64,000 bases of DNA from assembly GCA_963746275.1 (NCBI GenBank), contig CAVVAX010000007.1, positions 62,001 to 126,000 of the forward strand. The letters run 5' to 3'. A model generated the notes under the pieces. The model was given only the letters and a program-made list of their open reading frames with translations. It ran no database searches and was not told where the DNA came from. Both the position numbers and the translations under genes were made by a program. This DNA comes from JAEULH01 sp963746275 (GTDB lineage Bacteria > Pseudomonadota > Alphaproteobacteria > Rhodospirillales > Defluviicoccaceae). Below are positions 1 through 10,124 of the stretch, piece after piece (position 1 is the stretch's first letter; every line of letters starts with the position of its first letter).

Positions 1-856
1 TGGAGACGCGGAAGTCTACCTCTTTGCCGCGCACGGCGAGCTTCACCCGCCCGTCCTGCGGCAGGCGGCGCTCGGCGATGTTGAGCTTGGCCATGATCTT
101 AACCCGCGAGACGATGGCCGAGCGCAGCGTCACCGGCGGCGTCTCCACCTCGTGGAGGACGCCGTCGATGCGGTAGCGCACCCTGAGCGTGTTCTCGTAG
201 GGCTCAATGTGGATGTCCGAGGCGCGGGCCTCGACGGCGCGGGAGACGAGCAGGTTGACCAGGCGGATGACCGGCGCCTCGCTCGCCTGATCCTTCAGCC
301 GCTCCTCGTCCTCGTCGCGCTCGCCGCTCTGGGTCTCGCCGAGGCCGTCGACGAGCTGGCTGATGGCGGTGCCGCCGCTGCCGTACAGCCGCTCGAAGGC
401 CCGCTCGATGTCGGCCGGCAGGGCGACCGCGGCCTGCACCGGCCGGCGCGTCGCGATCTCCACCGCTTGCCGCGAGAACGCGTCCAGGGGATTGGCCATG
501 GCCAGGCTGATGGCGGCGTCGCTCGCGGCGAGCGGGATGACGTGCGCCTCCTTGAGGAATCGGGCGCTGAGGACGTCGGGCAGCACCGTCTCGTCGGGAA
601 AGTCGGCCGCCCCGATCAGCGGCAGGCCGAGCACCTCGGCCAACGCCGCGCCGACGTCGGCCTCGGCGACGAGGCCGAGCTGGGTGAGCAGGATGTGCAG
701 GTGCTCGGCGGTGCTGCCGCGCTCGCGCCTGAGCCGCCGGGCCCGCTCCAGGGACGGGCGGTCCAGCTTACCGCGGCCGATCAGCGCATCGGCGACGGCG
801 TCTTCGACATCCGCCGCGTCGAGTAAACCGGCGGCCGTCCCTTCGGCAAGATCCAT
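1..856 (-). CDS. gspE: GspE-type secretion ATPase, N-terminal part (cut by window edge)
   Basis: The first 285 codons of a GspE/PulE/PilB-family ATPase, the cytoplasmic motor of type II secretion or type IV pili; the rest lies left of the window. The N-terminal part is a GspE-N (MshEN-like) domain of about 150 residues, with segments such as ILLTQLGLV and VIPLAASDAAISLAMANP. A SEAPVIRLVNLL segment and the start of the ATPase domain follow (RASDIHIEPYE, RYRIDGVLHE, KIMAKLNIAERRLPQDGR). The Walker A motif is not yet reached. The ATG is preceded by GGAGGAG about 14 bases upstream. No other secretion gene is in the window, so type II secretion versus pilus use cannot be decided; the sequence is closer to GspE. 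The next gene, ispE, lies upstream on the same strand after 88 bases. Confidence 0.88.
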   Translation of the reverse strand, partial: MDLAEGTAAGLLDAADVEDAVADALIGRGKLDRPSLERARRLRRERGSTAEHLHILLTQLGLVAEADVGAALAEVLGLPLIGAADFPDETVLPDVLSARFLKEAHVIPLAASDAAISLAMANPLDAFSRQAVEIATRRPVQAAVALPADIERAFERLYGSGGTAISQLVDGLGETQSGERDEDEERLKDQASEAPVIRLVNLLVSRAVEARASDIHIEPYENTLRVRYRIDGVLHEVETPPVTLRSAIVSRVKIMAKLNIAERRLPQDGRVKLAVRGKEVDFRVS

Positions 857-944
857 GGCCTGTGCCTACTCCTCCGGATCGAAGGCGGCAGTCTAGCCCG
901 GTTGGCGAGCGCGGTCGCGGCCCGTCCGATGCCGGCGGTGTGCC

Positions 945-1833
945 TCAGGCCGTGACCGGGGCGGCGGCGAGCCACCAGCCAGGATGCTGGGCGGCGAGCG
1001 CGGCGCGCGCCGCTTCCGCCTCGGCCTGGTTCGCGAACATAGCGAAGCAGGTGGCGCCGCTGCCGCTCATGCGGGCAAGAAGCGCCCCCGGCTGCGCCCC
1101 AAGCGCCGCCAGCACCGGGGTGATCTCGGGCGCCAGCGCCTCCGCCGCCTCGCTGAGGTCGTTGCCGGCTTCGGCAAGGCGTTCGGCCAGCGCCTCAGCA
1201 TCCGGCCGGCGGCTCGGAGAACCGGCAGGGCGCGGAGAAGCCGCCTCGCCTCGCGGCGAAGACCGCCGGCGTGGCAACGGCCACGCCCGGATTGGCCAGC
1301 AGCAGCGAGAAGCGGGGCAGCGGCGGCGCCGGCGCCAGCTCCTCGCCGATGCCGCCAACGAACACGGGCCGGCCGGCGAGGCACATCGGCACGTCGGCGC
1401 CGAGGCGCAGCGCCAGCGCCGGAAGATCGACCGCGCCTGCGTCCACCCGCCACAGCCGAGCCAGGGCCACCAGCGTCGCCGCCGCGTCGGCCGAGCCGCC
1501 GCCAATGCCGGAGGCGACCGGCAGCCGCTTGATGAGATGGATGCGGGCGGATGCCGTCCGGCCGGCGGCCTCGGCCAGCAGCCGGGCCGCCCGGAGGACC
1601 AGATTGTCGGCGCCGTCGGGAACGTCGGCGGCGAAAGGGCCGCTCACGGCGAGGTGCAGCGCCTCGCCCACCCCGACCTCGACCGTGTCGCCGATGGCGG
1701 GGAAGACGACGAGGCTGTCGAGCAGGTGGTAGCCGTCGGGCCTGCGGCCGACGACGCGGAGGTAGAGGTTGACCTTGGCCGGCGCCTCGACCCGGACCTT
1801 CGCCGCGGCCGCCCCCATTGCTGCGGCTGTCAC
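945..1833 (-). CDS. ispE: 4-diphosphocytidyl-2-C-methyl-D-erythritol kinase (frame break)
   Basis: GHMP kinase that phosphorylates CDP-methylerythritol in the non-mevalonate isoprenoid pathway. The N-terminal frame has the family start (EAPAKVNLYLRVVGRRPDGY) and the ATP loop LPVASGIGGGSADAAATL. The C-terminal motif ARMSGSGATCFAMF lies in another frame. The frames join at about 1205-1215 in a GCCGGCCGG run. One base restores SEPPA followed by DAEALAERLAEAGNDL, giving about 295 residues, normal for IspE. The start at 1833 is 19 bases downstream of the TPR lipoprotein gene, and an internal ATG at 1818 (MGAAAAKVRVEAPAK) is equally possible. The pathway is essential in most bacteria that use it, so an indel in the assembly is more likely than a dead gene. 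Confidence 0.93.
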
Positions 1834-1852
1834 TGCCGCTTCACCGCGGCGG

Positions 1853-3610
1853 TCATTGCGAGGCGGCGCTGGCTTCCCTGATCACCCCCTGCAGCTTGCG
1901 CTCGAGCTCGGCCTTGAGGCCCGGCTCGGGATCGAGGGCGAGGGCGGCGCGCCACTGGAAGTGGGCCTCGCGCTGGCGGCCGACCGCAAGGTAGGCGTCG
2001 CCGAGGTGGTCGTTGATCACCGGATCCTCCGGCTGCAGCTCAACGGCCCGCTCGAGCTGAACCACGGCCTCCGCGTTCTTCCCCAGGCGGTAGTAGACCC
2101 AGCCCAGGCTGTCGACGATGAAGCCGTCGTTGGGCCTGAGCTCCACCGCCCGGCGGATCATGTCCTGCGCCTCGTCCAGGTGCTCGCCCTGCTCCACCCA
2201 GGAGTAGCCGAGGTAGTTCAGCACCAGCGGCTGGTCCGGCTCCATCTCCAGGGCGCGGAGGAAGTCGCCTTCCGCCCGCTCCCACTGCTTCGCCCGCTCC
2301 AGGGCGATGCCGCGGGCATAGAGCACGCGCCAGTAGCGCTGCGGCAGCGGCTCTTTGAGTGCGATGGCCTGGTCGTAGACCGGCACCGCCTCGACGAAGC
2401 GCTCGCGCTGGCGGAGCATGTCGCCCAGGAGAAGCAGCGCATGCGGATCCTCGGGGCGCTCCGCCGCCATCGCCCTGAGCTCCTTCTCGGCCTCGGCGAA
2501 CCGGTCCATCCGGTTGAGGTTCTCGGCGCGGGAGAGGCGCGCCTGCCAGGCCAGCGGCGACGTCCGGTCGATGCCGGCATAGACGCGGTTCGCGTCCGCC
2601 GGCCGGCCGGCGGCATCCAGCAGCTCGGCTACGAACATCTGCAGGAACGGGAAGTTCGGCTTGAGGTACAGGCCGAGCTTGCCCAGCATCAGCGCCTGGT
2701 CGCGCGCCTCCTTCTGCGCCAGGGCGCCCGAAGCCTGGAACAGCGCCTCGGCGGCGCCGTCGGCCGCGGACGCCATCACCGGCTTCGCCGGGTCGGCCGT
2801 TGCCGGCAGCGCCTGGAGAAGTTCCGCGATCGAGCCGGTGTCCTCGGCGCCGTAGCCCTCCATCGCCCTGGCGTAGAGGGCCTTGGCCTCATCAGCCGCG
2901 CCCGCACGCACCAGGACGGCGCCAACCAATTGAACGCTGCGCACCGGCGGCACGCCCTCGCCCTGCACTGCCGCCCGGGCCTCAGTCGCGGCATCCGTCT
3001 TCCTGCCAGCTGCGTCGTTCAGGAGCGCGGCATGCAGATGATAAAGGCTCGCTCCCGTCTCCTCCGGCTTGACCGCCTTCAACGCAGCCAGAGCCTGGCC
3101 CGTCCTGCCCATGCCCTGCAGCGACCATGCGCGCAGCAGCACCGCCAGCGTTTGGCTCGGCCCGTCCGCCTTCAGAAGAGAGGCGACCTCGCCGTAGCGG
3201 CCGGACTTGATGGCGTCAACGGCGCGGGTCACCGCCGGCAGGTCGCCGGCCTGGTCGGCGGCCGGCATGCGTGCGGCGAGCTTGGCCGCCTCGGCAACGC
3301 GGCCGTCGCTCAGAAGGGCATTGTGGGCGCGCTGCAGCAGGAACGGGTCGTTCGGCGACTTCGAGAGCGCCGCGAGGAGGAAGTCGGCGGCGACGTTATC
3401 GCTCCGGGCCGCCTGGGCGTGACGCGCGGCCAGATAGTTCCCGCTCAGCGTGCTGCCGGCGGAGGCTCGCTGCTCTCCGGCCGGAACGGGCGCGGCGCCG
3501 CCCTCGCTGGCGCAGGCGGTCATCAGGATTGCGCAGAGCAGGATGCCGAGGGCCCGGCCGGGTCCGGACGCGCGGCGGCGACGGGAAAAGATCGTCAAAT
3601 CGGCACTCAC
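1853..3610 (-). CDS. TPR-repeat lipoprotein
   Basis: A 585-residue protein with a lipoprotein signal: a basic N-terminus, a hydrophobic stretch (ALGILLCAILM) and lipobox LMTAC with Cys at about residue 33. It should therefore sit on the periplasmic face of a membrane. The rest is helical repeats. TPR units are clear from about residue 340 to 570, for example FLRALEMEPDQPLVLNYLGY and AVELQPEDPVINDHLGDAYL. Such proteins act as scaffolds for envelope assemblies; the partner is unknown. The start is GTG, overlapping the stop of the ETF-QO gene (GTGA), so translation is probably coupled. ispE follows after 19 bases, a pairing I recall from alphaproteobacteria but cannot check here. Confidence 0.85.
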   Translation of the reverse strand: MSADLTIFSRRRRASGPGRALGILLCAILMTACASEGGAAPVPAGEQRASAGSTLSGNYLAARHAQAARSDNVAADFLLAALSKSPNDPFLLQRAHNALLSDGRVAEAAKLAARMPAADQAGDLPAVTRAVDAIKSGRYGEVASLLKADGPSQTLAVLLRAWSLQGMGRTGQALAALKAVKPEETGASLYHLHAALLNDAAGRKTDAATEARAAVQGEGVPPVRSVQLVGAVLVRAGAADEAKALYARAMEGYGAEDTGSIAELLQALPATADPAKPVMASAADGAAEALFQASGALAQKEARDQALMLGKLGLYLKPNFPFLQMFVAELLDAAGRPADANRVYAGIDRTSPLAWQARLSRAENLNRMDRFAEAEKELRAMAAERPEDPHALLLLGDMLRQRERFVEAVPVYDQAIALKEPLPQRYWRVLYARGIALERAKQWERAEGDFLRALEMEPDQPLVLNYLGYSWVEQGEHLDEAQDMIRRAVELRPNDGFIVDSLGWVYYRLGKNAEAVVQLERAVELQPEDPVINDHLGDAYLAVGRQREAHFQWRAALALDPEPGLKAELERKLQGVIREASAASQ

Positions 3611-5237
3611 ATGTTGGGGTAGTTTGGCCCGCCCCCGCCCTCCGGCACCACCCAGTTGATGTTCTGGGTCGGATCCTTGATGTCGCAGGTCTTGCAGTGC
3701 ACGCAGTTCTGCGCGTTGATCTGCAGCCGCTTGGAGCCGTTGTCCTCGACGAACTCGTAGACGCCCGCAGGGCAGTAGCGGGCCTCCGGCCCGTCGTAGA
3801 CCGACAGGTTGGTCTGAACCGGGATGCTCGCGTCCTTGAGCGTCAGGTGGATCGGCTGGTTCTCCTCATGGTTGGTGTTGGAGATGAACACCGAGGAGAG
3901 CTTGTCGAAGGTGATCACCCCGTCCGGCTTGGGATAGGCGATCTTCGGCATCGACGCCGCCGGCTTGAGCGCCGTGTGGTCGGGGTGGTGGTGGAAGGTC
4001 CAGGGCGCCTTGCCGCGGAAGAGATAGGTGTCGAGCGCGGAGTAGCCGAGCCCGATCCACATGCCGCGGTGGAACGACGGGCGGATGTTGCGGACCTTGT
4101 AGAGCTCGTCCCATAGCCACGAGGTCTTCAGCGCCTCGGGGTAGGCCGCGACCACCGGCTCCGGATCATTGCTACCGAGTGCGGCGAACACCGCCTCGGC
4201 GCAGACCATCGCCGACTTCATCGCCGTGTGCGTGCCCTTGATCTTGGGCACGTTGAGGAAGCCGGCGGTATCGCCGATGAGGCAGCCGCCCGGGAAGACG
4301 AGCTTCGGGATCGATTGGTAGCCGCCCTCGGCCAGGGCGCGGGCGCCATAGGCGATGCGCCGGCCGCCCTCGAAGGTCGGGCGGATGGCCGGGTGGGTCT
4401 TGAACCGCTGCATCTCGTCGAAGGGGCTCAGGTGCGGGTTCTGGTAGTCGAGCCCGATGACGAAGCCCACGGCGACCTGGTTGTCCTCCAGGTGGTAGAG
4501 GAACGAGCCGCCGTAGGTCTGCCGGTCCACCGGCCAGCCGATGGTGTGCACCACCTTGCCGGGCTGGTGCTGCGCCGGATCGACCTCCCAGAGCTCCTTG
4601 ATGCCGATGCCGTAGGTCTGCGGATCGACGCCGTCGCGGAGGTTGAAGCGGTCGAACAGCGTCTTGGTCAGCGAGCCGCGGCAACCCTCGGCGAAGATCG
4701 TGTAGGTGGCGTGCAGCTCGACGCCCGGCGTGTAGCCGTCGGTGCGCTCGCCGTCGCGGCCGATACCCATGTCGCCGGTGGCGACGCCCTTCACCCGGCC
4801 GTCGTCATGGTAGAGCACCTCGGCGGCGGCGAAGCCCGGGTAGATCTCGACGCCGAGCTCCTCGGCCTGGGTGCCCGAGCCAGCGGCAGACGTTGCCGAG
4901 GCTGACCACGTAGTTGCCGTGGTTGTTCATCTGCGAAGGCGTCGGCAGCTTGTAGGCCTTCGTCTCGGTCAGGAACAGGAACTCGTCCTTGGTCGCCGGC
5001 GTGCAGCAGCGGCGCGCCCTTGTCCTTCCAGTCGGGGATCAGCTCGTTGAGCGCGATCGGATCGACCACGGCGCCGGACAGGATGTGCGCGCCGATCTCC
5101 GAGCCCTTTTCGACGACGCAGACGGAGACGTCGCGCCCAACTTCCGCCGCAAGCTGCCTGAGCTTGATCGCCGCGCTGAGCCCGGCCGGACCGCCGCCGA
5201 CGATGACGACGTCGAACTCCATCGATTCCCGTTCCAT
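3607..5237 (-). CDS. Electron transfer flavoprotein-ubiquinone oxidoreductase (two frame breaks)
   Basis: Membrane-associated FAD and [4Fe-4S] enzyme that passes electrons from ETF (fatty acid and amino acid oxidation) to ubiquinone. The N-terminus carries the FAD dinucleotide fold (FDVVIVGGGPAGLSAAI) followed by GSEIGAHILSGAV. The C-terminus has the cluster ligands in INAQNCVHCKTCDIKDPTQN, ending NYPNM. Three frames must be joined: a break near 5008 (before KDEFLFLTETKAYKLP) and one near 4875 (a GGG run, between NVCRWLG and TQAEELGVEIYPG). Joined, the protein is about 540 residues, normal for the family. The start is ATG 5237, with GGGGAGA upstream, or ATG 5222 (MEFDVV). The AT-rich divergent gap to the glycosylase gene probably holds the promoter. 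The stop overlaps the GTG of the TPR gene. Confidence 0.93.
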
Positions 5238-5359
5238 GGAATCTCCCCAACCCTCTCGTTCACCCGCTTAGCTATTTTAGATCTATAACATAGGCAACGG
5301 CATGGCAGCGGCAAATTGCTCGCGCCTGCGAAAGGACGGGCTGCCGAGACGCGGAGCGG

Positions 5360-6236
5360 ATGGACAGCGGAACGAAGGACCCGGCGCTGGCGGCGCTTCT
5401 CGCCTGGTACATCGAGGCCGGGGTCGACGAGACCGTCGGCGAGGAGCCGCTCGACCGCTACGCGCGGCCCCCGCCCGAGGCGCCGGCGCCCGAGGTGCCG
5501 GCCCCGGCCCCGGAGTATATCCCGGAGCGCACTGACGGGCGGATCCCGGAGCGCATGAAGCCGCAGCCCGAGGAAGCCGCCGCCCTTAAGCCGGCGGTGG
5601 TGCAGGTCGTGCATCGCCCGCCGGTCGCGGCCGCCGTTGCCGCCGCCGCGGACGCCGCCACGCTGGAGGAGCTCCGCGAGGTGCTCGTCGCGCTTCGACG
5701 GCTGCGCGCTGGCCAAGACCGCCACCAACCTGGTCTTCGGCGACGGCAGCGCCGAAGCCCGGGTGGTGCTCATCGGCGAGGCGCCGGGCAGCGAGGAGGA
5801 CCGCCGCGGCCTGCCCTTCGTCGGCCCCAGCGGCCAGCTCCTCGAGCGTATGCTCGCCTCCATCGGCCTGTCCAGGACAGGCGTCTTCATCTCCAACACC
5901 GTCTTCTGGCGCCCGCCCGGCAACCGCAGCCCCAGCAGCGGCGAGGTCGCCGTCTGCATGCCGTTCCTCGAACGGATGATCGAGCTGATCGACCCGCTAG
6001 TCCTGGTCGCCCTCGGCGGGCCGGCGGCCAATGCCCTGCTCGGCCGCGGGGAAAGCATCGGCAAGCTGCGCGGCCGCTGGTTCACGTACCAGACCCCGCG
6101 CCTGGCCCGGCCGGTGACGACGACGGCCCTGTTCCACCCGGCCTATCTGTTGCGCACGCCGGGGCAGAAGCGGCTCGCCTGGCGCGACCTGCTGGCGCTG
6201 CGCCACAAGCTCGACGACCTAGGCGTATGCGCATGA
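5360..6236 (+). CDS. Uracil-DNA glycosylase, family 4-like (frame break)
   Basis: Removes uracil from DNA, starting base excision repair. The core motifs are GEAPGSEEDRRGLPFVGPSG (water-activating and uracil-recognition region), VFISNTVFWRPPGNR and FHPAYLLRTP, with the catalytic-loop His in the last. The N-terminal 100 or so residues are a Pro/Ala/Glu-rich low-complexity tail, probably disordered. The frame changes near 5697 in a GCGC run and joins VLVA to FDGCALAKTATNLVFGDG. Only one Cys remains where classical family 4 enzymes have CxxC, so the iron-sulfur cluster may be altered or absent; I recall related alphaproteobacterial enzymes looking like this. The gene is divergent from ETF-QO across 122 bases. 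A second glycosylase of family X lies at 25.3-26.8 kb. Confidence 0.9.
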
Positions 6237-6282
6237 GGAGCGGGCGATATCGCAGTAGTGTCGGCGAGATACGGTGAAGGCC

Positions 6283-6420
6283 TTGCCCCGCCCTCTCCCA
6301 CTTGCGCGTCCGGCGCGCGGGAGAGGGGGCGCGCGTCAATAGTTCGTCGACCCTTTACCCTCGCCCGCGGCGAAGCCGTGCGAGAGGGAGGGACCCGGCG
6401 CAGCGGGGAGGGTGAGGGCA
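6283..6420. repeat. Palindromic intergenic repeat (CCCTCTCCC type)
   Basis: The gap between the glycosylase and the antiporter holds a strong inverted repeat. CCCTCTCCC near 6291 pairs with GGGAGAGGG near 6319 around a short GC-rich loop. A second block (ACCCTCGCCC ... GGGAGGGTGAGGG) follows to about 6420. Arrangements like this are common dispersed intergenic repeats in high-G+C proteobacteria. It may form a hairpin in RNA, but no T-run marks it as an intrinsic terminator. Confidence 0.6.
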
Positions 6421-6517
6421 GCGACGCCTCCGCCGCAGCCCCGCGGCGACAGCCTAGCTGCTGCCAGGTCTCGGCTCGCGACGAAGTGTGGCGGAGGGTG
6501 GCGAAAGAGGCGACGGC

Positions 6518-8300
6518 ATGTTCGAGGCGATGAACCTCGCCATCCTGATCGGCGCCGGCCTGGTGGCGCTGAGCGCGCTCACCAGCCTGGCAGCGCGCCG
6601 CGCCGGGGTGCCGCTCCTGCTCGTCTTCCTCGCCTTCGGCCTGCTCGCCGGCGAGGACGGCCTGCTCGGCATCGAGTTCGACAGCGGCCCGACCGCCTAC
6701 TTCATCGGCACGCTGGCGTTGGCCATCATCCTCTTCGACAGCGGTTTCGAGACCAGCCTCAAGAGCTTCCGCGCCGCAGGCGCGCCGGCGGTGGTTCTCG
6801 CCACGCTCGGCGTCATCCTGACGACGCTGCTTCTCGGCGCGGCCGCCCACCTGCTGCTCGGCATCGGCTGGATCAAGGGGTTCCTGCTCGGCGCCATCGT
6901 CGCCTCCACGGACGCGGCGGCGGTGTTCTTCCTGTTGCGCGCCGGCGGCGTCATGCTGCGCGAGCGGGTCAAGGCGACGCTCGAGATCGAATCCGGCTCC
7001 AACGACCCGATAGCGATTTTCCTCACCGCACTGCTGGCGGAGCTGGCCGTCGCCGCGCCCGACCTGCCGGCAGATCTCTCCTGGCATCTGGCGGCAAGCT
7101 TCGCCCTCCAGATCGGGCTTGGCCTCGTGCTGGGTGTCCTCGGCGGCTTCGCGATTGCTTGGCTGCTGAACCGGCTCCGCGACCTGGACGCGGGGCTCTA
7201 TCCCATCACCGCGGTCGCCGCGGCGCTGATGCTGGTAGCGGCGACCGCTCTGGTCGGCGGCAGCGGCTTCCTCGCCGCTTATGTCGCCGGCGTGGTTGCC
7301 GGCAACCGCCGGGTCCGCTTCGCCCCGCGGCTGCGCCGGTTCCAGGTCGGCATGACTTGGCTCGCGCAGATCGGCATGTTCCTCGTCCTCGGCCTGCTGG
7401 CGACGCCGTCGGAGTTCGGCGACGCCATCGTTCCGGCGCTGGTGCTGGCGGCGATCCTCATCTTCGTCGCCCGGCCGCTGGCGGTCTGGCTTTGCCTCCT
7501 GCCCTTCCGCTTCTCGGCCCGCGAGACGGCCTTCGTCGGCTGGGTGGGCTTGCGCGGCGCTGTCTCCATCCTGCTGGCGATCCTGCCGTCGCTCTACGGA
7601 TTGCCGGACGCCCACTTCTACTTCAACGTCGTCTTCGTCATGGTGGTTGCCTCGCTCCTGATCCAGGGCTGGACCATCCCGTTCACGGCCCGGCGGCTGC
7701 AGCAGATGGTGCCCCGGCGCTCCAGCCTGGTCGAGCGGGTCGAGCTGGAGCTGCCGGGAGAAACGGCGCTGGAGCTCGTCGGCTACCGCATCCATCCCGA
7801 AAGCGCCATCGCCAGGGGCGAGCGGGTGCCGCGCTGGGCGCGGCCGATCCTGATCGTCCGCGAGGGCCGCGCCTACTCGGTGCACAACGCCAAGCAACTG
7901 CGCCCGGGCGATCAGGCCTACCTGTTCGCCTCACCGAGGCAGGCGCAGATCCTGGACAAGATCTATGCCTCGCCGGTCGAGCCCGACGATCCCGGACGTG
8001 TTCGGCGACTTCGGCATGGTCCCGGAGACGACCATGGCCGAGCTCGCCCACCACTACGGCGCCGAGGCCGAGGACGTGCCGGCCGAGACCAGCCTCGGCG
8101 CGCTCCTGATGAAGGAATTCCACGACCAGCCGGCAGCGGGCGATCGGATGAGCCTGGGTCCCGTGGAGATCGTCGTTCGTTCGCTCAAGGACGATGGCTC
8201 GGTGGCCGAGGTGGGTGTGATCCTCGAACATCCGCCCCGGCAGAAGCGACGCTGGCCGAGCTGGCTCGAGCGGCTAGTGCCCGGCCGGAAGATGCCGTGA
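6518..8300 (+). CDS. nhaP2: K+/H+ antiporter, NhaP2/CvrA type (frame break)
   Basis: Inner-membrane cation:proton antiporter of the CPA1 family, used for K+ and pH control. About twelve hydrophobic segments fill residues 5-395. They include GAIVASTDAAAVFFLLRAGG and the ion-binding stretch LEIESGSNDPIAIFLTALLA, with the conserved SNDP. A TrkA-C (RCK-C) domain follows (RPILIVREGRAYSVHNAKQL), then a C-terminal CorC/HlyC-like transporter-associated domain. The last 105 residues are in another frame. The break is near 7990, and removing one C from a CCCGG run joins VEPDD to PDVFGDFGMV. The start ATG 6518 (MFEAMNLAIL) has AGAGG seven bases upstream; an upstream in-frame GTG lacks such a site. Length about 590 residues is normal. 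Confidence 0.9.
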
Positions 8301-8325
8301 ACGCGTTGATCGGGCGCCCGCGCCC

Positions 8326-9213
8326 TCAATGCCCGAAGAAGGCGGCGAGCGCGGCGGCGGTGCGCTCCGGTTCCTCCTCGGCGATGAAGTGGCCGCAGTC
8401 GAAGGCCTCGCTCGCGGACGTCCGCGGCGTAGTCGCGCCAGACGTCGAGCGGCGTTCCGCGCGCTGGTGTGCAGGTAGCGCCGGCCCCAGAGCAGGAGCG
8501 TCGGGCAGCGGATCTTGCGGCCGGCCTCGCGGTCGGCGCGGTCGTGGTCGAGGTCGATGCTGGCGGCGGCGCGGTAGTCCTCGCAGGCGGCCTCGATCAC
8601 CGACGGCTTGCGAAAGTGCCGGACGTAGGCCTCGACGGCGTCGGCCTCGAGCAGGGCCCTGTTGCCGGCCCAGCGGTCGAGCAGGTGGTGGAGGTAGAAG
8701 TCCGGGTCCTGGCCGATGAGCCGCTCCGGCATCGGCGCCGGCTGGGCGAGAAAGAGCCAGTGGTACGTCGATAGCGCCGAGCGCCAGTCCATCGCCTCCC
8801 AGACCGCCAGCGTCGGCAGGATGTCGAGGACGGCGAGGCGCGGAACGCTCGCCGGGTAGTCGAGGGCCAGGCGGTGCGCCACCCGGCCGCCGCGGTCATG
8901 GCCGGCGAGAAAGAAGCGGCTGTGGCCCAGCGCCGCCATCACCTCGACCATGTCGCCGGCCATCGCCCGCTTGCTGTAGGTGTGGTGCGCCGCCGTCCGG
9001 GCGCGGCCCGCGGCTGTCGCCGTAGCCACGGAGGTCCGGCAGCACCAGGCTGTAGCGGTCGGCCAGCCGCCCGGCCACCGCATGCCAGGCGAGGTGTGTC
9101 TGCGGAAAGCCGTGCAGCAGGAGCAGCGGCCGGCCGCTGCCACCGGCGGCGACGTTGATCTCGGCGTCACCCGCCGCCACGGGAATGCGGTGGTATACGA
9201 AGCCTTCGAGCAT
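8326..9213 (-). CDS. Alpha/beta hydrolase, haloacetate dehalogenase-like (three frame breaks)
   Basis: Cytoplasmic alpha/beta hydrolase resembling fluoroacetate/haloacetate dehalogenases, which hydrolyse the carbon-halogen bond. Visible motifs are the oxyanion region LLLLHGFPQTHLAWH, the nucleophile elbow LAGHDRGGRVAHRLALDYP (nucleophile Asp, with the Arg residues that bind the carboxylate in characterised enzymes), RYLHTS and the C-terminal DCGHFIAEEEPE, which supplies the catalytic His. The frame changes near 8995, 8455 and 8413; joined, the protein is about 295 residues, the family norm. The start ATG 9213 (MLEGFVYHRIP) follows AGGAGG by 12 bases. The true substrate is unknown, because epoxide hydrolase-like relatives look similar. 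It is divergent from truA. Confidence 0.82.
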
Positions 9214-9337
9214 GCCGATCCAGCCTCCTCTGGCGAACATCCGGCAGGCGAGAGCCCGGCGTCGGCAAGAGAAGCCGGACATGGCGGCCGCTGCCAGACT
9301 ACACGTTAAGCGAACCCGCGTTCCGCCGGAGCCGACC

Positions 9338-10079
9338 ATGCCTCGCTACAAGCTCCTCCTCGAGTACGACGGCGCCCCGTTCGTCGGCTGGCAGCGCCAG
9401 GACAACGGCCCCTCGGTGCAGGCCGCGATCGAGGACGCGGTCTTCGCCTTCTGTGGCGAGCGCACCGTCGTCCACGGCGCCGGGCGGACGGATGCCGGCG
9501 TCCACGCCCTCGGCCAGGTGGCGCATATCGACCTGAACCGCGAGGCCCCGGCCAAGACCGTGCGCGACGCCCTGAACTTCCACCTTCGCCCGGCGCCAAT
9601 CGTGGTTCTCGCCGCCGAGCCTATCGACGCCGCCTTCCATGCCCGCTTCTCGGCGATCGCAGCGGCGCTACCTCTATCGCATCCTCAACCGGCCGAGCCC
9701 GCCAGCACTGCTGCGCGGGCGCTGCTGGTGGCTGCCGGTGCCGCTCGACTGCCGAGGCGATGCAGCTGGCGGGAACCATGCTGATCGGCCGCCACGACCT
9801 CTCGACCTTCCGCGCCGCCTTGTGCCAGGCGGCATCTCCGGTCAAGACCATCGACCATCTGAGCGTGGAGCGGGACGGCGAAGCGATCACCATCGACGTT
9901 CGCGCCCGCTCCTTCCTCCACCATCAGGTGCGCAACATCGCCGGCAGCCTTGTCCTGGTCGGGCGCGGCAAGTGGTCGCAGGACGATTTCGCCGAGCGTT
10001 CGCTGCCCGCGACCGCCGCCGCGGCGGCCCCACCGCCCCAGCGTGCGGGCTGTACCTGGCTGCGGTCGCGTACGCCTAA
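9338..10079 (+). CDS. truA: tRNA pseudouridine(38-40) synthase TruA (three frame breaks)
   Basis: Isomerises uridines 38-40 in the anticodon stem-loop of many tRNAs. The N-terminus reads MPRYKLLLEYDGAPFVGWQR, and the catalytic Asp is in GAGRTDAGVHALGQVAH. The middle motif RYLYRILNRPSPPALLRGR and the C-terminal SFLHHQVRNIAGSLVLVG are both typical. The reading frame changes near 9660, 9751 (an extra T) and about 10000, ending in GLYLAAVAYA at 10079. Joined length is about 246 residues, as expected. In many alphaproteobacteria truA follows fmt; here it stands alone, with a convergent glycosyltransferase 45 bases away. Confidence 0.92.
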
Positions 10080-10124
10080 CCGGCGTGAAGCCGATGCTGC
10101 CGGACGCGCTTCGCCGGAGCGTTC

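Noticed and set aside
857..944. A tRNA gene between gspE and ispE, or elsewhere in the gaps
   Set aside because: No cloverleaf with a GGTTCGA-type T loop was found here or in the other intergenic regions I read. None is reported, but a covariance-model scan would be decisive.
5237..5360. Defined -35/-10 promoter in the ETF-QO / glycosylase divergent gap
   Set aside because: The gap is AT-rich (TATTTTAGATCTATAAC), but no pair of boxes with proper spacing could be chosen with confidence.
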